Below are positions 1 through 6,332 of a stretch of 8,657 bases of DNA, one piece after another. The notes beneath the pieces were generated by a model. That model saw nothing but the letters and a program-made list of their open reading frames with translations. It was not told the DNA's origin and did no database searches. The position numbers and the translations under genes are program-made. This DNA comes from JBBIUS01 sp037440105 (GTDB lineage: Bacteria; Patescibacteriota; Patescibacteriia; XYB2-FULL-38-15): contig JBBIUS010000031.1 in the NCBI GenBank assembly GCA_037440105.1, forward strand, positions 1 through 8,657. Direction: 5' to 3'. Each line of letters begins with the position of its first letter. Position 1 is the first letter of the stretch.

Positions 1-546
1 AGCGTACATTGCGCCGTATTCACTAGCCCAGTCAACAAAATATGGCCTTGCGCTTCTCACTGGTCCGATTTCTGAAACATCTTTATCGGAGGTATAAAAA
101 GCCAAAAATCTCGTAATGCCTGCTTCTGTAATTGCTTCATAGACTAAATTTGCTTTTGAAAGCCCTGAGAGCGGCCGCGCTTCAGTGATATTTTCAATCA
201 TTACGGCAAAAAGCGGCGGATTAATTTTTTCTTTTGAATCAACTACCATGCCGTCAATTTTTCGTTGATAAATTTCTGGGACCGGCGACTCGCTTTGTTT
301 TGTTTTTATTTCTTCATTTTTTGTATCTTCGAAAGAAACAGGCAAAATTCGCTCAAGCAAATTTTTCGGCGAAATTTTAAAAAACCAAAAACTAAAAAAA
401 ATTAAGCCGATGATAAATGCAGTGAAAAACAAAACAGCCCAAATTTTATTTTCTTTTAAAATCTTGGCTAATTGCCTTGTCCAAAATTTTGATTTAAGAA
501 AGGCTTTTTTAAACAAAGATTGAATTTTTGCAGAAAAGCAATTCAT
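1..546 (-). CDS. DUF3048 (YerB-like) membrane-anchored protein, 3' end outside the window
   Basis: This gene runs off the left edge; 182 N-terminal codons are visible with no stop. Residues 1-34 are basic, 35-57 form one hydrophobic membrane segment (IWAVLFFTAFIIGLIFF), and 60-110 are a hydrophilic linker. From about residue 112 the sequence matches the DUF3048 family as I know it: FAVMIEN, RPLSGLSKANLVYEA, GITRFLAFY and IGPVRSARPYF. The family is typified by B. subtilis YerB, an extracytoplasmic protein of unknown biochemical role. The membrane segment implies an N-in anchor with the domain outside, rather than a lipoprotein, since no lipobox is seen. The ATG overlaps the bL25 stop as ATGA at 543-546, so the two are probably translationally coupled and share a transcript. 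Family assignment is firm; function is unknown. Confidence 0.88.
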   Translation of the reverse strand, partial: MNCFSAKIQSLFKKAFLKSKFWTRQLAKILKENKIWAVLFFTAFIIGLIFFSFWFFKISPKNLLERILPVSFEDTKNEEIKTKQSESPVPEIYQRKIDGMVVDSKEKINPPLFAVMIENITEARPLSGLSKANLVYEAITEAGITRFLAFYTSDKDVSEIGPVRSARPYFVDWASEYGAMYA

Positions 547-1214
547 GATTTTTTTTCTTCTTTCTCCCCTTCGGCCTCAGCCTCTTCTTTCTTCTCAATT
601 ACTTCAACCTCTTCAACTTTTTCCTCAGGTTTAGCTTCCAATTCTTTGAGCTCTTCTTCGCTCCTAGGCGGAGAAACAGTAGCCACAACGTCACTGAGAT
701 TGCCAAGCACTTTTATCCCTCTCGGAAATTTTATATCTTTAACATGAATTAAATCTTCGAAAGTTTTGAGAGAAGAAATATCAACCTCAATTTCATGAAC
801 TAAATCTTGAGGCAAACATTCAACTTTAATTCCGTCTAAACTTTTAACCAAAATACCACCTAATTCTTTGACTGCCTGAGATTCGCCAACGAATTTGAAT
901 TTAATCTCGGCTGTGATTTTTTCTGTCATTTTCACCTTCCAAAAATCAACATGGGTAAATCTTCCGCTCACGGGATCTTTTTGAACACCATGAATCAAAA
1001 TCTTCATTGGTTCACTATCATCAATTTTTAGTTCAACCAAACTGCTTTCTCCTGCTTCGCGCCAAACCTTCTCAAAAGGCAAATATTCTAAAACCAAATT
1101 TTTTGGCTTAATTTCTTTGCCGTAAATTACAGCTGGAATTAAATTTTTTTCGCGAAGCGTCTTCACTTTTTTACCTGTGACCTCCCTTGTTTTTGCATTT
1201 AAAACTAAGACCAT
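543..1214 (-). CDS. rplY: 50S ribosomal protein bL25 (CTC/TL5 type)
   Basis: bL25 binds 5S rRNA in the central protuberance of the large subunit. The 223-residue protein is the long two-domain CTC form, not the ~95-residue E. coli form. Residues 1-93 are the 5S-binding domain, with typical segments near NLIPAVIYG (25-32), HGVQKDPVSG (75-84) and THVDFW (87-92). Residues 100-183 are the beta-rich C-terminal domain ending in DVVATVSPPRSEEE. Residues 184-223 form a Glu/Lys-rich acidic tail of low complexity, common in this form. The ATG at 1214 fits the family start. No Shine-Dalgarno sequence precedes it; the 5' leader is a repeat of AT words. A good promoter lies at 1269-1297. The gene overlaps the next one downstream by 4 bases. 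Confidence 0.95.
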   Translation of the reverse strand: MVLVLNAKTREVTGKKVKTLREKNLIPAVIYGKEIKPKNLVLEYLPFEKVWREAGESSLVELKIDDSEPMKILIHGVQKDPVSGRFTHVDFWKVKMTEKITAEIKFKFVGESQAVKELGGILVKSLDGIKVECLPQDLVHEIEVDISSLKTFEDLIHVKDIKFPRGIKVLGNLSDVVATVSPPRSEEELKELEAKPEEKVEEVEVIEKKEEAEAEGEKEEKKS

Positions 1215-1222
1215 AATTTAGG

Positions 1223-1250
1223 TTAAAGATTTAAGATTAAAGATTTAAGT
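1223..1250. repeat. AT-rich heptad word repeat in the bL25 leader
   Basis: Four consecutive 7-base words alternate as TTAAAGA and TTTAAGA, so the 13-mer TTAAAGATTTAAG occurs exactly twice, 14 bases apart (1223-1235 and 1237-1249). It lies between the bL25 promoter and its start codon and so would be transcribed into the 5' leader. No protein-coding role is visible. Confidence 0.75.
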
Positions 1251-1268
1251 TAAAACAAGTATGGTTAG

Positions 1269-1297
1269 ATTTTATCAATAAACACTTTGCAAGTCAA
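1269..1297 (-). promoter_or_regulatory. Predicted sigma70-type promoter for rplY
   Basis: Read on the minus strand: -35 TTGACT (1292-1297), a 17-base spacer, and -10 TAAAAT (1269-1274) preceded by TGA, an extended -10. The start site would fall near 1262, giving a leader of about 48 bases before the bL25 ATG. It lies in the rodA-rplY spacer, so bL25 and the DUF3048 gene can be transcribed independently of rodA. Confidence 0.7.
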
Positions 1298-1317
1298 GAA
1301 GCCGATCACCCTTCTCC

Positions 1318-1338
1318 CAAATTCTAAATTCCAAATTC
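1318..1338. repeat. Heptad word repeat YAAATTC x3
   Basis: The 7-base word CAAATTC or TAAATTC occurs three times in tandem just downstream of the rodA stop. It belongs to the same style of period-7 AT repeats seen at 1223-1250, 2512-2539 and 5794-5818. Confidence 0.7.
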
Positions 1339-1343
1339 TATCT

Positions 1344-2438
1344 TTACGTCCTTGACACAATGCTCTCGATTATCCCGGCCATGGCCCAAAAAACAATGAG
1401 AGAACTTCCCCCATAACTTAAAAAAGGCAAACCAATCCCAGCTACAGGCAGTAGACCGATATTCATTCCAATATTAATGAAAACCTGGATAAAAAACAAA
1501 AAAGCAATCCCTGAAATCAAAAACAAAGTAAAATCTTCTCTAGCTTTTTTAGCAATCTTTGCTATTCGCCAAAAGAAAAGTCCAAAAATCCCTAAAAGAG
1601 AGAATGCGCCTAACCAACCTAATTCTTCAGCAATAACAGCAAAAATAAAATCTGTCTGACTCTCCGGAACGAATTTTAATTGAGTTTGCGAACCAAAACC
1701 GAGCCCTCTGCCCGCGATCCCTCCTGCTCCTACCGCAATTTTTGACTGCAAAATGTTATAGCCGCGACCTAATGGATCAACCCCAGGGTTTAGAAAAGTT
1801 AAGATTCTCGCTTTTTGATAATCTTCAAAAACAAAAAACCATGCGCCAACAAGCAGTAAACAAATTAACAATAAAATTATTAAAATGCGCGTCTTTTTTA
1901 TATCAGTCAAAAGAAGCATCACAAACCATATCAAAAATAAAATCAAGGCCGAACCAAAATCAGGCTGCAACATCACCAATAAAACCAACAAACCAGAAAA
2001 AGCACTGCACCAAAAAAGATACTTTAAATTGTTCATTTCTCTTGCCCTTACGCTGAAAAATTTGCTTAAAAAAACAATGAGACCTAGTTTTGCAAATTCA
2101 ACCGGCTGAAAATTTACGGGGCCTAAAGAATACCAGCCAGTGGTTCCGCGCACCGTTTTCCCCCAAAAAAGCACGCCAGCCAAAAAAATTAAAGCCAAGA
2201 CATAAAAAATATATGAGTAATTCTTTAAAAGGCGGTAATCCAAAAAACTAAAAAAAATAAAAAAAATAAAACCAATCCCAATATAAACTAATTGCTTTTT
2301 AAAAAATGAAAAATCCGGGTCCTCTTTACTTAAGGCAATGCTTAACAGGGCTACTAAGCTAAGGCAGGACAATAAAATAACCGACACTAAAAAAAACCAA
2401 TCAAATTGTTTTAAAAAGTAATAATATTTAGAAAACAT
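1344..2438 (-). CDS. rodA: RodA, SEDS-family peptidoglycan glycosyltransferase
   Basis: RodA polymerises lipid II into glycan strands during cell elongation, working with a class B penicillin-binding protein (PBP2). The 364-residue protein is almost entirely membrane segments, as expected for the ten-helix SEDS fold. Family motifs are QPVEFAKLG (111-119), the extracellular loop KARILTFLNPGVDPLGRGYN (209-228), GRGLGFGSQTQLKFVPE (243-259), SQTDFIFAVIAEELG (260-274) and GIGLPFLSYGGSSL (334-347). Asp263 in TDFIF corresponds to the catalytic Asp known for SEDS proteins. The DPLGRGYNILQSKIA stretch and the FVPESQTDFIF loop favour RodA over FtsW. No mreC or PBP2 gene lies beside it here. The ATG at 2438 gives a normal cytoplasmic N-terminus; no Shine-Dalgarno sequence precedes it and no convincing own promoter was found in the 148-base gap upstream. 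Confidence 0.93.
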   Translation of the reverse strand: MFSKYYYFLKQFDWFFLVSVILLSCLSLVALLSIALSKEDPDFSFFKKQLVYIGIGFIFFIFFSFLDYRLLKNYSYIFYVLALIFLAGVLFWGKTVRGTTGWYSLGPVNFQPVEFAKLGLIVFLSKFFSVRAREMNNLKYLFWCSAFSGLLVLLVMLQPDFGSALILFLIWFVMLLLTDIKKTRILIILLLICLLLVGAWFFVFEDYQKARILTFLNPGVDPLGRGYNILQSKIAVGAGGIAGRGLGFGSQTQLKFVPESQTDFIFAVIAEELGWLGAFSLLGIFGLFFWRIAKIAKKAREDFTLFLISGIAFLFFIQVFINIGMNIGLLPVAGIGLPFLSYGGSSLIVFWAMAGIIESIVSRT

Positions 2439-2511
2439 GATCTAAAATGAATTAATTCAGACAAACTTTCACCTGGTTGCTAAGAGTTCATTGAAAAAAC
2501 TCATGAATGAG

Positions 2512-2539
2512 AAATGTCAAATTTCTAATGTCAAATAAA
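2512..2539. repeat. Heptad word repeat with duplicated AATGTCAAAT
   Basis: The 10-mer AATGTCAAAT occurs at 2513-2522 and 2527-2536, 14 bases apart, and the block reads as four 7-base words. On the minus strand this gives two TTGACATT copies upstream of rodA. The rest of the 2439-2586 gap holds similar AT words (about 2553-2580) and a 10-base palindrome GAATTAATTC (2449-2458). Confidence 0.65.
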
Positions 2540-2586
2540 TGGCTCTATTTGCTAATCTTAAATTCTTAATTAACTTAAACCGCGTA

Positions 2587-3465
2587 CTATCTCACTGGCA
2601 TATAAATCGCGGAGTCAAAAATATTTACCTCTGGCAGGACTTGAACGCGAGTCACTGTTGGTACAATTTCAAACCAACTTACTTCAACTGTTCTTTTTTC
2701 ACCGGATAAAAATTGCTCTAATGTAATATGATTTACCCCTGAAACCGATGTCCCGCGGTAAAGTAAAATATAGAAACCAACGTTCCAAAAATTGTAAGCT
2801 GTCTTATTTGTGGCTGTGAAAGTTACTTTGCTAATCGGCGAACCATCTTTTACTACTGACGGCGAAAATTTAACCTCAGTGATCTCAAAATTTAACCTTT
2901 CTTTGCTCCAAGCAGCATAATCTGGAATTTTATGTCCGTCAAGACGGCTCCATTTAATATTTTGAATTTCAAAAGTCGCTTGCCGCGGTTTACTTTTGCT
3001 TTCCACGGCTAGTTCGAACAAAAATTTTTCTTCGTTTGGTAAAATAAATCCTTTTCTGAGAGAAGTCTCTTCCCCATCAAAAATAAACTTATATTCAAAT
3101 TCTGCCCACCAATTTAAATTGGGATTTAAAATTTTTGCTAAAAAATCGTACCTATCCTTTCCGCTCGGCAAAACATTTGAACTCAAAATAGCAAAATTTT
3201 TAGGTTGGTTTTTCAGTCTAAAAGCAGGATAATTAACTAATTCAGAAGACACCTCTTTAAGCGTTTGGTTAAACCGAACTTGGTCAATCAAAAAATAATT
3301 TATCAAACCATAAATTCCATAGCCCCAAAAAATTATACACAGAAATAAAAGAAAAGCAATCAAAATTTTTTTCAAAAGCAGTTTATGGCTAACATACCAA
3401 TAAGCAATTTTTAATTGTTTTTCAGTAAATTGAGTTAAATCAGAAGAAGGATCTTGAGTAGGCAT
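2587..3465 (-). CDS. Uncharacterised single-pass membrane protein with probable FxLYD-like external domain
   Basis: I do not recognise a named family for the whole protein. Of 292 residues, 1-32 are hydrophilic with a KQLKIAYWYVSHKLLLKK stretch, 33-59 are one strong membrane helix, and 60-292 are predicted outside the cell. Residues about 190-285 look like an Ig-like beta domain of the FxLYD kind: FEITEVKFSPSVVKDGSPIS, then VTFTATNKTAYNFWNVGFYI, then FLSGEKRTVEVSWFE. That pattern (a conserved asparagine-rich turn followed by paired strands) is typical of extracellular binding or structural domains. Residues 110-185 may form a second beta region. Proteins of this architecture occur in Parcubacteria-like genomes, to my recollection. 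It lies upstream of rodA on the same strand, 148 bases apart, so an envelope role is plausible but unproven. The start at 3465 fits the promoter at 3506-3533; no Shine-Dalgarno sequence is present. Confidence 0.8.
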   Translation of the reverse strand: MPTQDPSSDLTQFTEKQLKIAYWYVSHKLLLKKILIAFLLFLCIIFWGYGIYGLINYFLIDQVRFNQTLKEVSSELVNYPAFRLKNQPKNFAILSSNVLPSGKDRYDFLAKILNPNLNWWAEFEYKFIFDGEETSLRKGFILPNEEKFLFELAVESKSKPRQATFEIQNIKWSRLDGHKIPDYAAWSKERLNFEITEVKFSPSVVKDGSPISKVTFTATNKTAYNFWNVGFYILLYRGTSVSGVNHITLEQFLSGEKRTVEVSWFEIVPTVTRVQVLPEVNIFDSAIYMPVR

Positions 3466-3505
3466 AAAATAAAAATTAAAAATTATTTATCTCTGCTTTT
3501 AATTT

Positions 3506-3533
3506 ATCTTACCATACTTTTATTTTTATTCAA
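3506..3533 (-). promoter_or_regulatory. Predicted promoter for the membrane protein gene (minus strand)
   Basis: On the minus strand: -35-like TTGAAT (3528-3533), a 16-base spacer, and -10 TAAGAT (3506-3511) preceded by TGG (extended -10). It points to the gene starting at 3465. Its -35 lies only about 14 bases from the -35 of the divergent gyrB promoter, so both could share one regulator. Confidence 0.5.
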
Positions 3534-3547
3534 AGACAAAATTCGTC

Positions 3548-3576
3548 TTGCATGCGATATTTTTTTATGCTAAAAT
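3548..3576 (+). promoter_or_regulatory. Predicted sigma70-type promoter for gyrB
   Basis: -35 TTGCAT (3548-3553), exactly 17 bases, and -10 TAAAAT (3571-3576) preceded by TGC (extended -10). Transcription would begin near 3583, where a small self-complementary segment GGTTTAAAAACC (3583-3594) starts, giving a leader of about 95 bases before the gyrB ATG. Confidence 0.7.
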
Positions 3577-3671
3577 AAAGATGGTTTAAAAACCGCTTAT
3601 TTTTATTAAATCATTTACTTAAGCATTTGCATTTCGCAAGCTGAAAGAAAGAAGCGAGCGATATCGCATGC
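3550..3671. repeat. 11-bp inverted repeat bracketing the gyrB promoter spacer and start codon
   Basis: GCATGCGATAT (3550-3560) is repeated exactly in inverted orientation as ATATCGCATGC (3661-3671). The first copy overlaps the -35 and spacer of the gyrB promoter. The second ends 7 bases before the gyrB ATG and includes a perfect palindrome, GCGATATCGC (3658-3667). This could be a pair of operator sites or a long-range RNA/DNA structure; chance is not excluded. Confidence 0.55.
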
Positions 3672-3678
3672 CAAAAAC

Positions 3679-5784
3679 ATGGCCAGAAAAGTTAAAAAAA
3701 TTAAATTTAACGGAGTAGCCAAAACCGTAACCATCAAAATTCCTTCGCAAAAACCAAAAACAAAAAAAGAAGAATACGGGGCTAAACAAATCACAGTCCT
3801 CGAAGGTTTGGAAGCTGTTAGGCGACGGCCGGGCATGTATATTGGTACCACTGGTCCTGCTGGCTTGCATCATTTAATTTGGGAAGTAGTTGACAACTCA
3901 ATTGATGAAGCAATGGCAGGCTACTGCAATGAAATTGAAGTACATCTTCTGCCCGGAAATAAAATCCAAGTAATTGACAACGGCCGAGGCATTCCGGTTG
4001 ATATCCATAAACAATTTAAAAAATCTGCTCTAGAACTAGTCATGACCAAACTCCACGCCGGAGGAAAATTCGGGGGTGGGGGCTATAAAGTTTCTGGCGG
4101 CCTGCACGGCGTCGGTGTTTCTGTGGTCAATGCTCTTTCAAAATGGTTAAAAGCTGAAGTAAAAAGAGATGGAAAACTGTGGATGCAAGAGTATGTCCGC
4201 GGGAAACCTCAAGCAAAAGTCAGGTCTGTTGGAAAAGCAAAAGGCACTGGGACAATTGTTACTTTTGAGCCAGACCCAGAAATTTTTCCAATAATTGAAT
4301 TTAATTTAGAAACTATTATCAACCATCTACGACAGCAGGCCTATCTCACTAAAGGAATTAAAATCGCAATTTTTGATGAGCGCCAAGAAAAAAAAGGCAA
4401 AAAGAGTGTAACTGAACCAGTTTATACTTTCTATTTTGAAGGCGGCATTGCTTCTTATGTTAAACATCTTAACCGAAACAAAGAAGCAAAGCAGGAAAAT
4501 GTTTTTTATGCACAGAAAGAAGTAGACGGCATTGGCGTGGAGGTTGCCCTACAGTATACAGCTGATTTCAAAGAAAATGTTTATGCCTTCTGCAACAATA
4601 TCTGGAATACGGACGGCGGGACGCATCTCGTTGGTTTGCGCACGGCCTTAACCCGCGTTTTAAACAGTTATGCCCGCAACAAAGGTTATCTCAAAGAAAA
4701 AGATGAAAATTTAACCGGCGAAGATACAAGAGAAGGACTAACGGCTGTGGTCAGTGTTAAAGTAAAAGAACCGCAGTTTGAAGGTCAGACCAAGGCAAAA
4801 CTTGGCAACCCAGAGGTCAGGCCGGCTGTTGACACAGTTTTCTCTGAAGCTTTTTCTACTTTTTTAGAAGAACATCCGCGCGACGCAGAATCAATTATTG
4901 AAAAAAGTATTTTAGCTTCTCGAGCAAGAAACGCAGCAAGGATTGCCCGCGAAACGATTCTCCGAAAAGGAGTCTTGGAGGGATTGACCCTGCCTGGAAA
5001 GTTGGCTGATTGTTCAACTCGTGAACCAGAAAATGCTGAACTTTTTATCGTTGAAGGAGACAGTGCCGGCGGCTCTGCAAAACAAGGACGCAACCGGGAA
5101 TTCCAAGCAATCCTGCCGCTTCGAGGAAAAATTTTAAATGTTGAACGAGCTCGACTTGATAAAATGCTGGCAAATAATGAAATAAAATCCTTGATCATTG
5201 CTCTTGGAACAAATATAGGAGAACAATTTGACATAAATAATCTGCGCTATAATCGAATAATTATTATGACCGATGCTGATGTTGATGGCAGCCACATTCG
5301 TACTTTGCTTTTAACACTTTTTTATCGCTACTTTCAAGAAATCATAGCCCAAGGTCATCTTTATATCGCCCTTCCCCCGCTTTACAAAATTCAATTAGGA
5401 AAAGAAATCAAATATGCTTATTCAGAAGAAGAAAAGGAAAAAATTCTAAATGAACTACAAAAGGCAAAAAAACAAAAAAACGAAAAAGCAAAAGATCAAA
5501 AAAGCAAAAAAGCAAAAAAACAAATTGAGAAAGAGGAAGTTAAAGAAACCACCCCTACCATAGTTGGCATCAATATTCAGCGATACAAAGGCTTGGGCGA
5601 AATGAATCCTGAACAACTCTGGGAAACAACAATGGACCCAAAAGGAAGGCTAATGAAACAAGTCACTATTGAAGACGCAAAAAAAGCAGACGAAATTTTT
5701 AACATTTTAATGGGAGACGAAGTAGAGCCTCGCAAACGCTTCATCCAAACTCATGCAAAAAGCGTGAAAAATTTAGATATTTAA
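3679..5784 (+). CDS. gyrB: DNA gyrase subunit B
   Basis: GyrB is the ATPase half of the A2B2 gyrase that introduces negative supercoils. The 701-residue protein shows the full domain order. The GHKL ATPase has Glu69 and Asn73 in EVVDNS (catalytic base and Mg ligand), DNGRGIPVD (100-108), the GGLHGVG lid loop (140-146) and the QTK loop (370-372). The TOPRIM domain has VEGDSAGG (458-465, Glu459) and DADVDG (532-537, metal-binding Asp532/534/536). The tail has IQRYKGLGEMN and QLWETTMDP. PGKLADCS supports GyrB, although ParE is similar. Two oddities are a basic N-terminal extension of about 32 residues before the usual YGAKQITVLEGLEAVRRRP start, and a lysine-rich low-complexity insert at 595-624. 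The next Met in the reading frame is Met53, inside the conserved core, so 3679 is the only workable ATG. No Shine-Dalgarno sequence is visible. gyrA is not in the window. Confidence 0.97.
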   Translation: MARKVKKIKFNGVAKTVTIKIPSQKPKTKKEEYGAKQITVLEGLEAVRRRPGMYIGTTGPAGLHHLIWEVVDNSIDEAMAGYCNEIEVHLLPGNKIQVIDNGRGIPVDIHKQFKKSALELVMTKLHAGGKFGGGGYKVSGGLHGVGVSVVNALSKWLKAEVKRDGKLWMQEYVRGKPQAKVRSVGKAKGTGTIVTFEPDPEIFPIIEFNLETIINHLRQQAYLTKGIKIAIFDERQEKKGKKSVTEPVYTFYFEGGIASYVKHLNRNKEAKQENVFYAQKEVDGIGVEVALQYTADFKENVYAFCNNIWNTDGGTHLVGLRTALTRVLNSYARNKGYLKEKDENLTGEDTREGLTAVVSVKVKEPQFEGQTKAKLGNPEVRPAVDTVFSEAFSTFLEEHPRDAESIIEKSILASRARNAARIARETILRKGVLEGLTLPGKLADCSTREPENAELFIVEGDSAGGSAKQGRNREFQAILPLRGKILNVERARLDKMLANNEIKSLIIALGTNIGEQFDINNLRYNRIIIMTDADVDGSHIRTLLLTLFYRYFQEIIAQGHLYIALPPLYKIQLGKEIKYAYSEEEKEKILNELQKAKKQKNEKAKDQKSKKAKKQIEKEEVKETTPTIVGINIQRYKGLGEMNPEQLWETTMDPKGRLMKQVTIEDAKKADEIFNILMGDEVEPRKRFIQTHAKSVKNLDI

Positions 5785-5793
5785 AAAAAGAAG

Positions 5794-5818
5794 CAAATTA
5801 CAAATACCAAATTACAAA
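5794..5818. repeat. Heptad word repeat CAAATTA/CAAATAC behind gyrB
   Basis: Three 7-base words in tandem plus a partial fourth. CAAATTACAAA occurs exactly at 5794-5804 and 5808-5818, 14 bases apart. It starts 10 bases after the gyrB stop and ends just before the secE promoter. Confidence 0.7.
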
Positions 5819-5822
5819 GCCC

Positions 5823-5850
5823 TTGCATAATTTCCGCCCTGTGCTATAAT
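5823..5850 (+). promoter_or_regulatory. Predicted strong sigma70-type promoter for the secE-nusG-rplK-rplA cluster
   Basis: -35 TTGCAT (5823-5828), a 16-base spacer, and a perfect -10 TATAAT (5845-5850) preceded by TGC (extended -10). The start site would be near 5856-5857. It is the best match in the window to the sigma70 consensus, as expected for ribosomal protein genes. It lies 166 bases before the secE ATG, and a stem-loop begins at its predicted +1. Confidence 0.75.
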
Positions 5851-5855
5851 ATTGT

Positions 5856-5878
5856 AAATAGCCCTTCGGGCTGTTTTT
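5856..5878 (+). terminator. Stem-loop with short U-run: gyrB terminator, attenuator or 5' cap hairpin
   Basis: A 9-bp stem (5856-5864 with 5868-5876, one U-G pair) closes a TTC loop: AAATAGCCC, TTC, GGGCTGTTT, then TT and AA. The core AGCCC/GGGCT followed by TTTTT looks like an intrinsic terminator for gyrB read-through. Because three of the five U residues can pair in the full stem, termination may be weak, leaving read-through from the promoter just upstream. Confidence 0.6.
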
Positions 5879-6016
5879 AAAACCAGAAAAAATGGCCTCA
5901 TTAAAAGCAAAAATCATCTAAAAAAGAACTTTAACTGAAAATAATGATTTAATAAATATTTAATAAAAAGTCTGCCCTCTGATAAATTTTGCCAAAAAGA
6001 CAGGCTTCCAAAAATT

Positions 6017-6202
6017 ATGTTTGAACGCGTTAAAAATTTTTTTAAAGAATCGTACCAAGAAATGAGAAAAGTTGCCTGGCCAACTAAAAAACAAACTATA
6101 AATCATACTTTGCTAGTCATTGGCATTAGTTTAGCTGTTGCTTTCTTCTTAGGAGCCACTGATTTTTTATTTACTTGGGTTTTAGAGAAAATTATTAGAT
6201 AA
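6017..6202 (+). CDS. secE: Protein translocase subunit SecE
   Basis: SecE clamps SecY in the SecYEG translocon. The 61-residue protein is the short single-helix form usual outside gammaproteobacteria. Residues 1-27 are the amphipathic cytoplasmic region ending in the signature EMRKVAWPTKKQT, and 29-56 form the membrane helix. The ATG at 6017 gives the expected MFERVKNFFKESYQEM start. No Shine-Dalgarno sequence precedes it; the bases just before the ATG are A-rich (CCAAAAATT). It heads the cluster with nusG 130 bases downstream. Many bacteria have a tRNA-Trp or rpmG gene ahead of secE; neither is present in the 232-base gap here. Confidence 0.96.
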   Translation: MFERVKNFFKESYQEMRKVAWPTKKQTINHTLLVIGISLAVAFFLGATDFLFTWVLEKIIR

Positions 6203-6222
6203 AATTTACTGAAGAATCTCAA

Positions 6223-6313
6223 CTTCGTGGTCTTTAGTGTTAACATTCGTGGTCTTTCGTGGAAAGCAACATAAAACTAATAACCACGAATATGGACACG
6301 AAATACCACTAAA
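6223..6313. repeat. Imperfect 30-bp inverted repeat of TTCGTGG words (secE-nusG spacer)
   Basis: Arms at 6223-6252 and 6284-6313 match at 21 of 30 positions in inverted orientation, including ATTCGTGG against CCACGAAT at the loop side. Within the left half TTCGTGGTCTTT is directly repeated at 6224-6235 and 6246-6257 (period 22). The spacer between arms is 31 bases. It would fold as a long bulged hairpin in the mRNA between secE and nusG. There are no terminator-like U residues after it. Confidence 0.75.
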
Positions 6314-6332
6314 ATTATAACCTCCAAGAAAT

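Noticed and set aside
1292..1316. Hairpin AGAAG/CTTCT downstream of rodA as its terminator
   Set aside because: Only five base pairs with a nine-base loop and no U-run; it also overlaps the -35 of the rplY promoter.
2513..2536. Two TTGACATT copies on the minus strand as -35 elements for rodA
   Set aside because: No acceptable -10 lies 16-18 bases downstream of either; the best is TTCAAT at 19. They are better read as part of the period-7 repeat.
4785..5234. 149-codon open frame on the minus strand inside gyrB
   Set aside because: It lies opposite the conserved TOPRIM region, has no family resemblance or promoter, and is a shadow of gyrB.
5466..5520. Programmed frameshift or slippage at the A-runs in gyrB
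   Set aside because: Runs are only seven A long, the reading frame continues into essential conserved motifs, and no stop or stimulatory structure follows.
5892..5921. Nine-codon open frame (MASLKAKII) between the secE promoter and secE as a leader peptide
   Set aside because: No ribosome binding site, no run of regulatory codons, and no second hairpin that would make an attenuation switch.
5785..6016. Possible tRNA-Trp or rpmG gene before secE
   Set aside because: No cloverleaf, anticodon stem or CCA-like end and no zinc-ribbon coding frame could be found.
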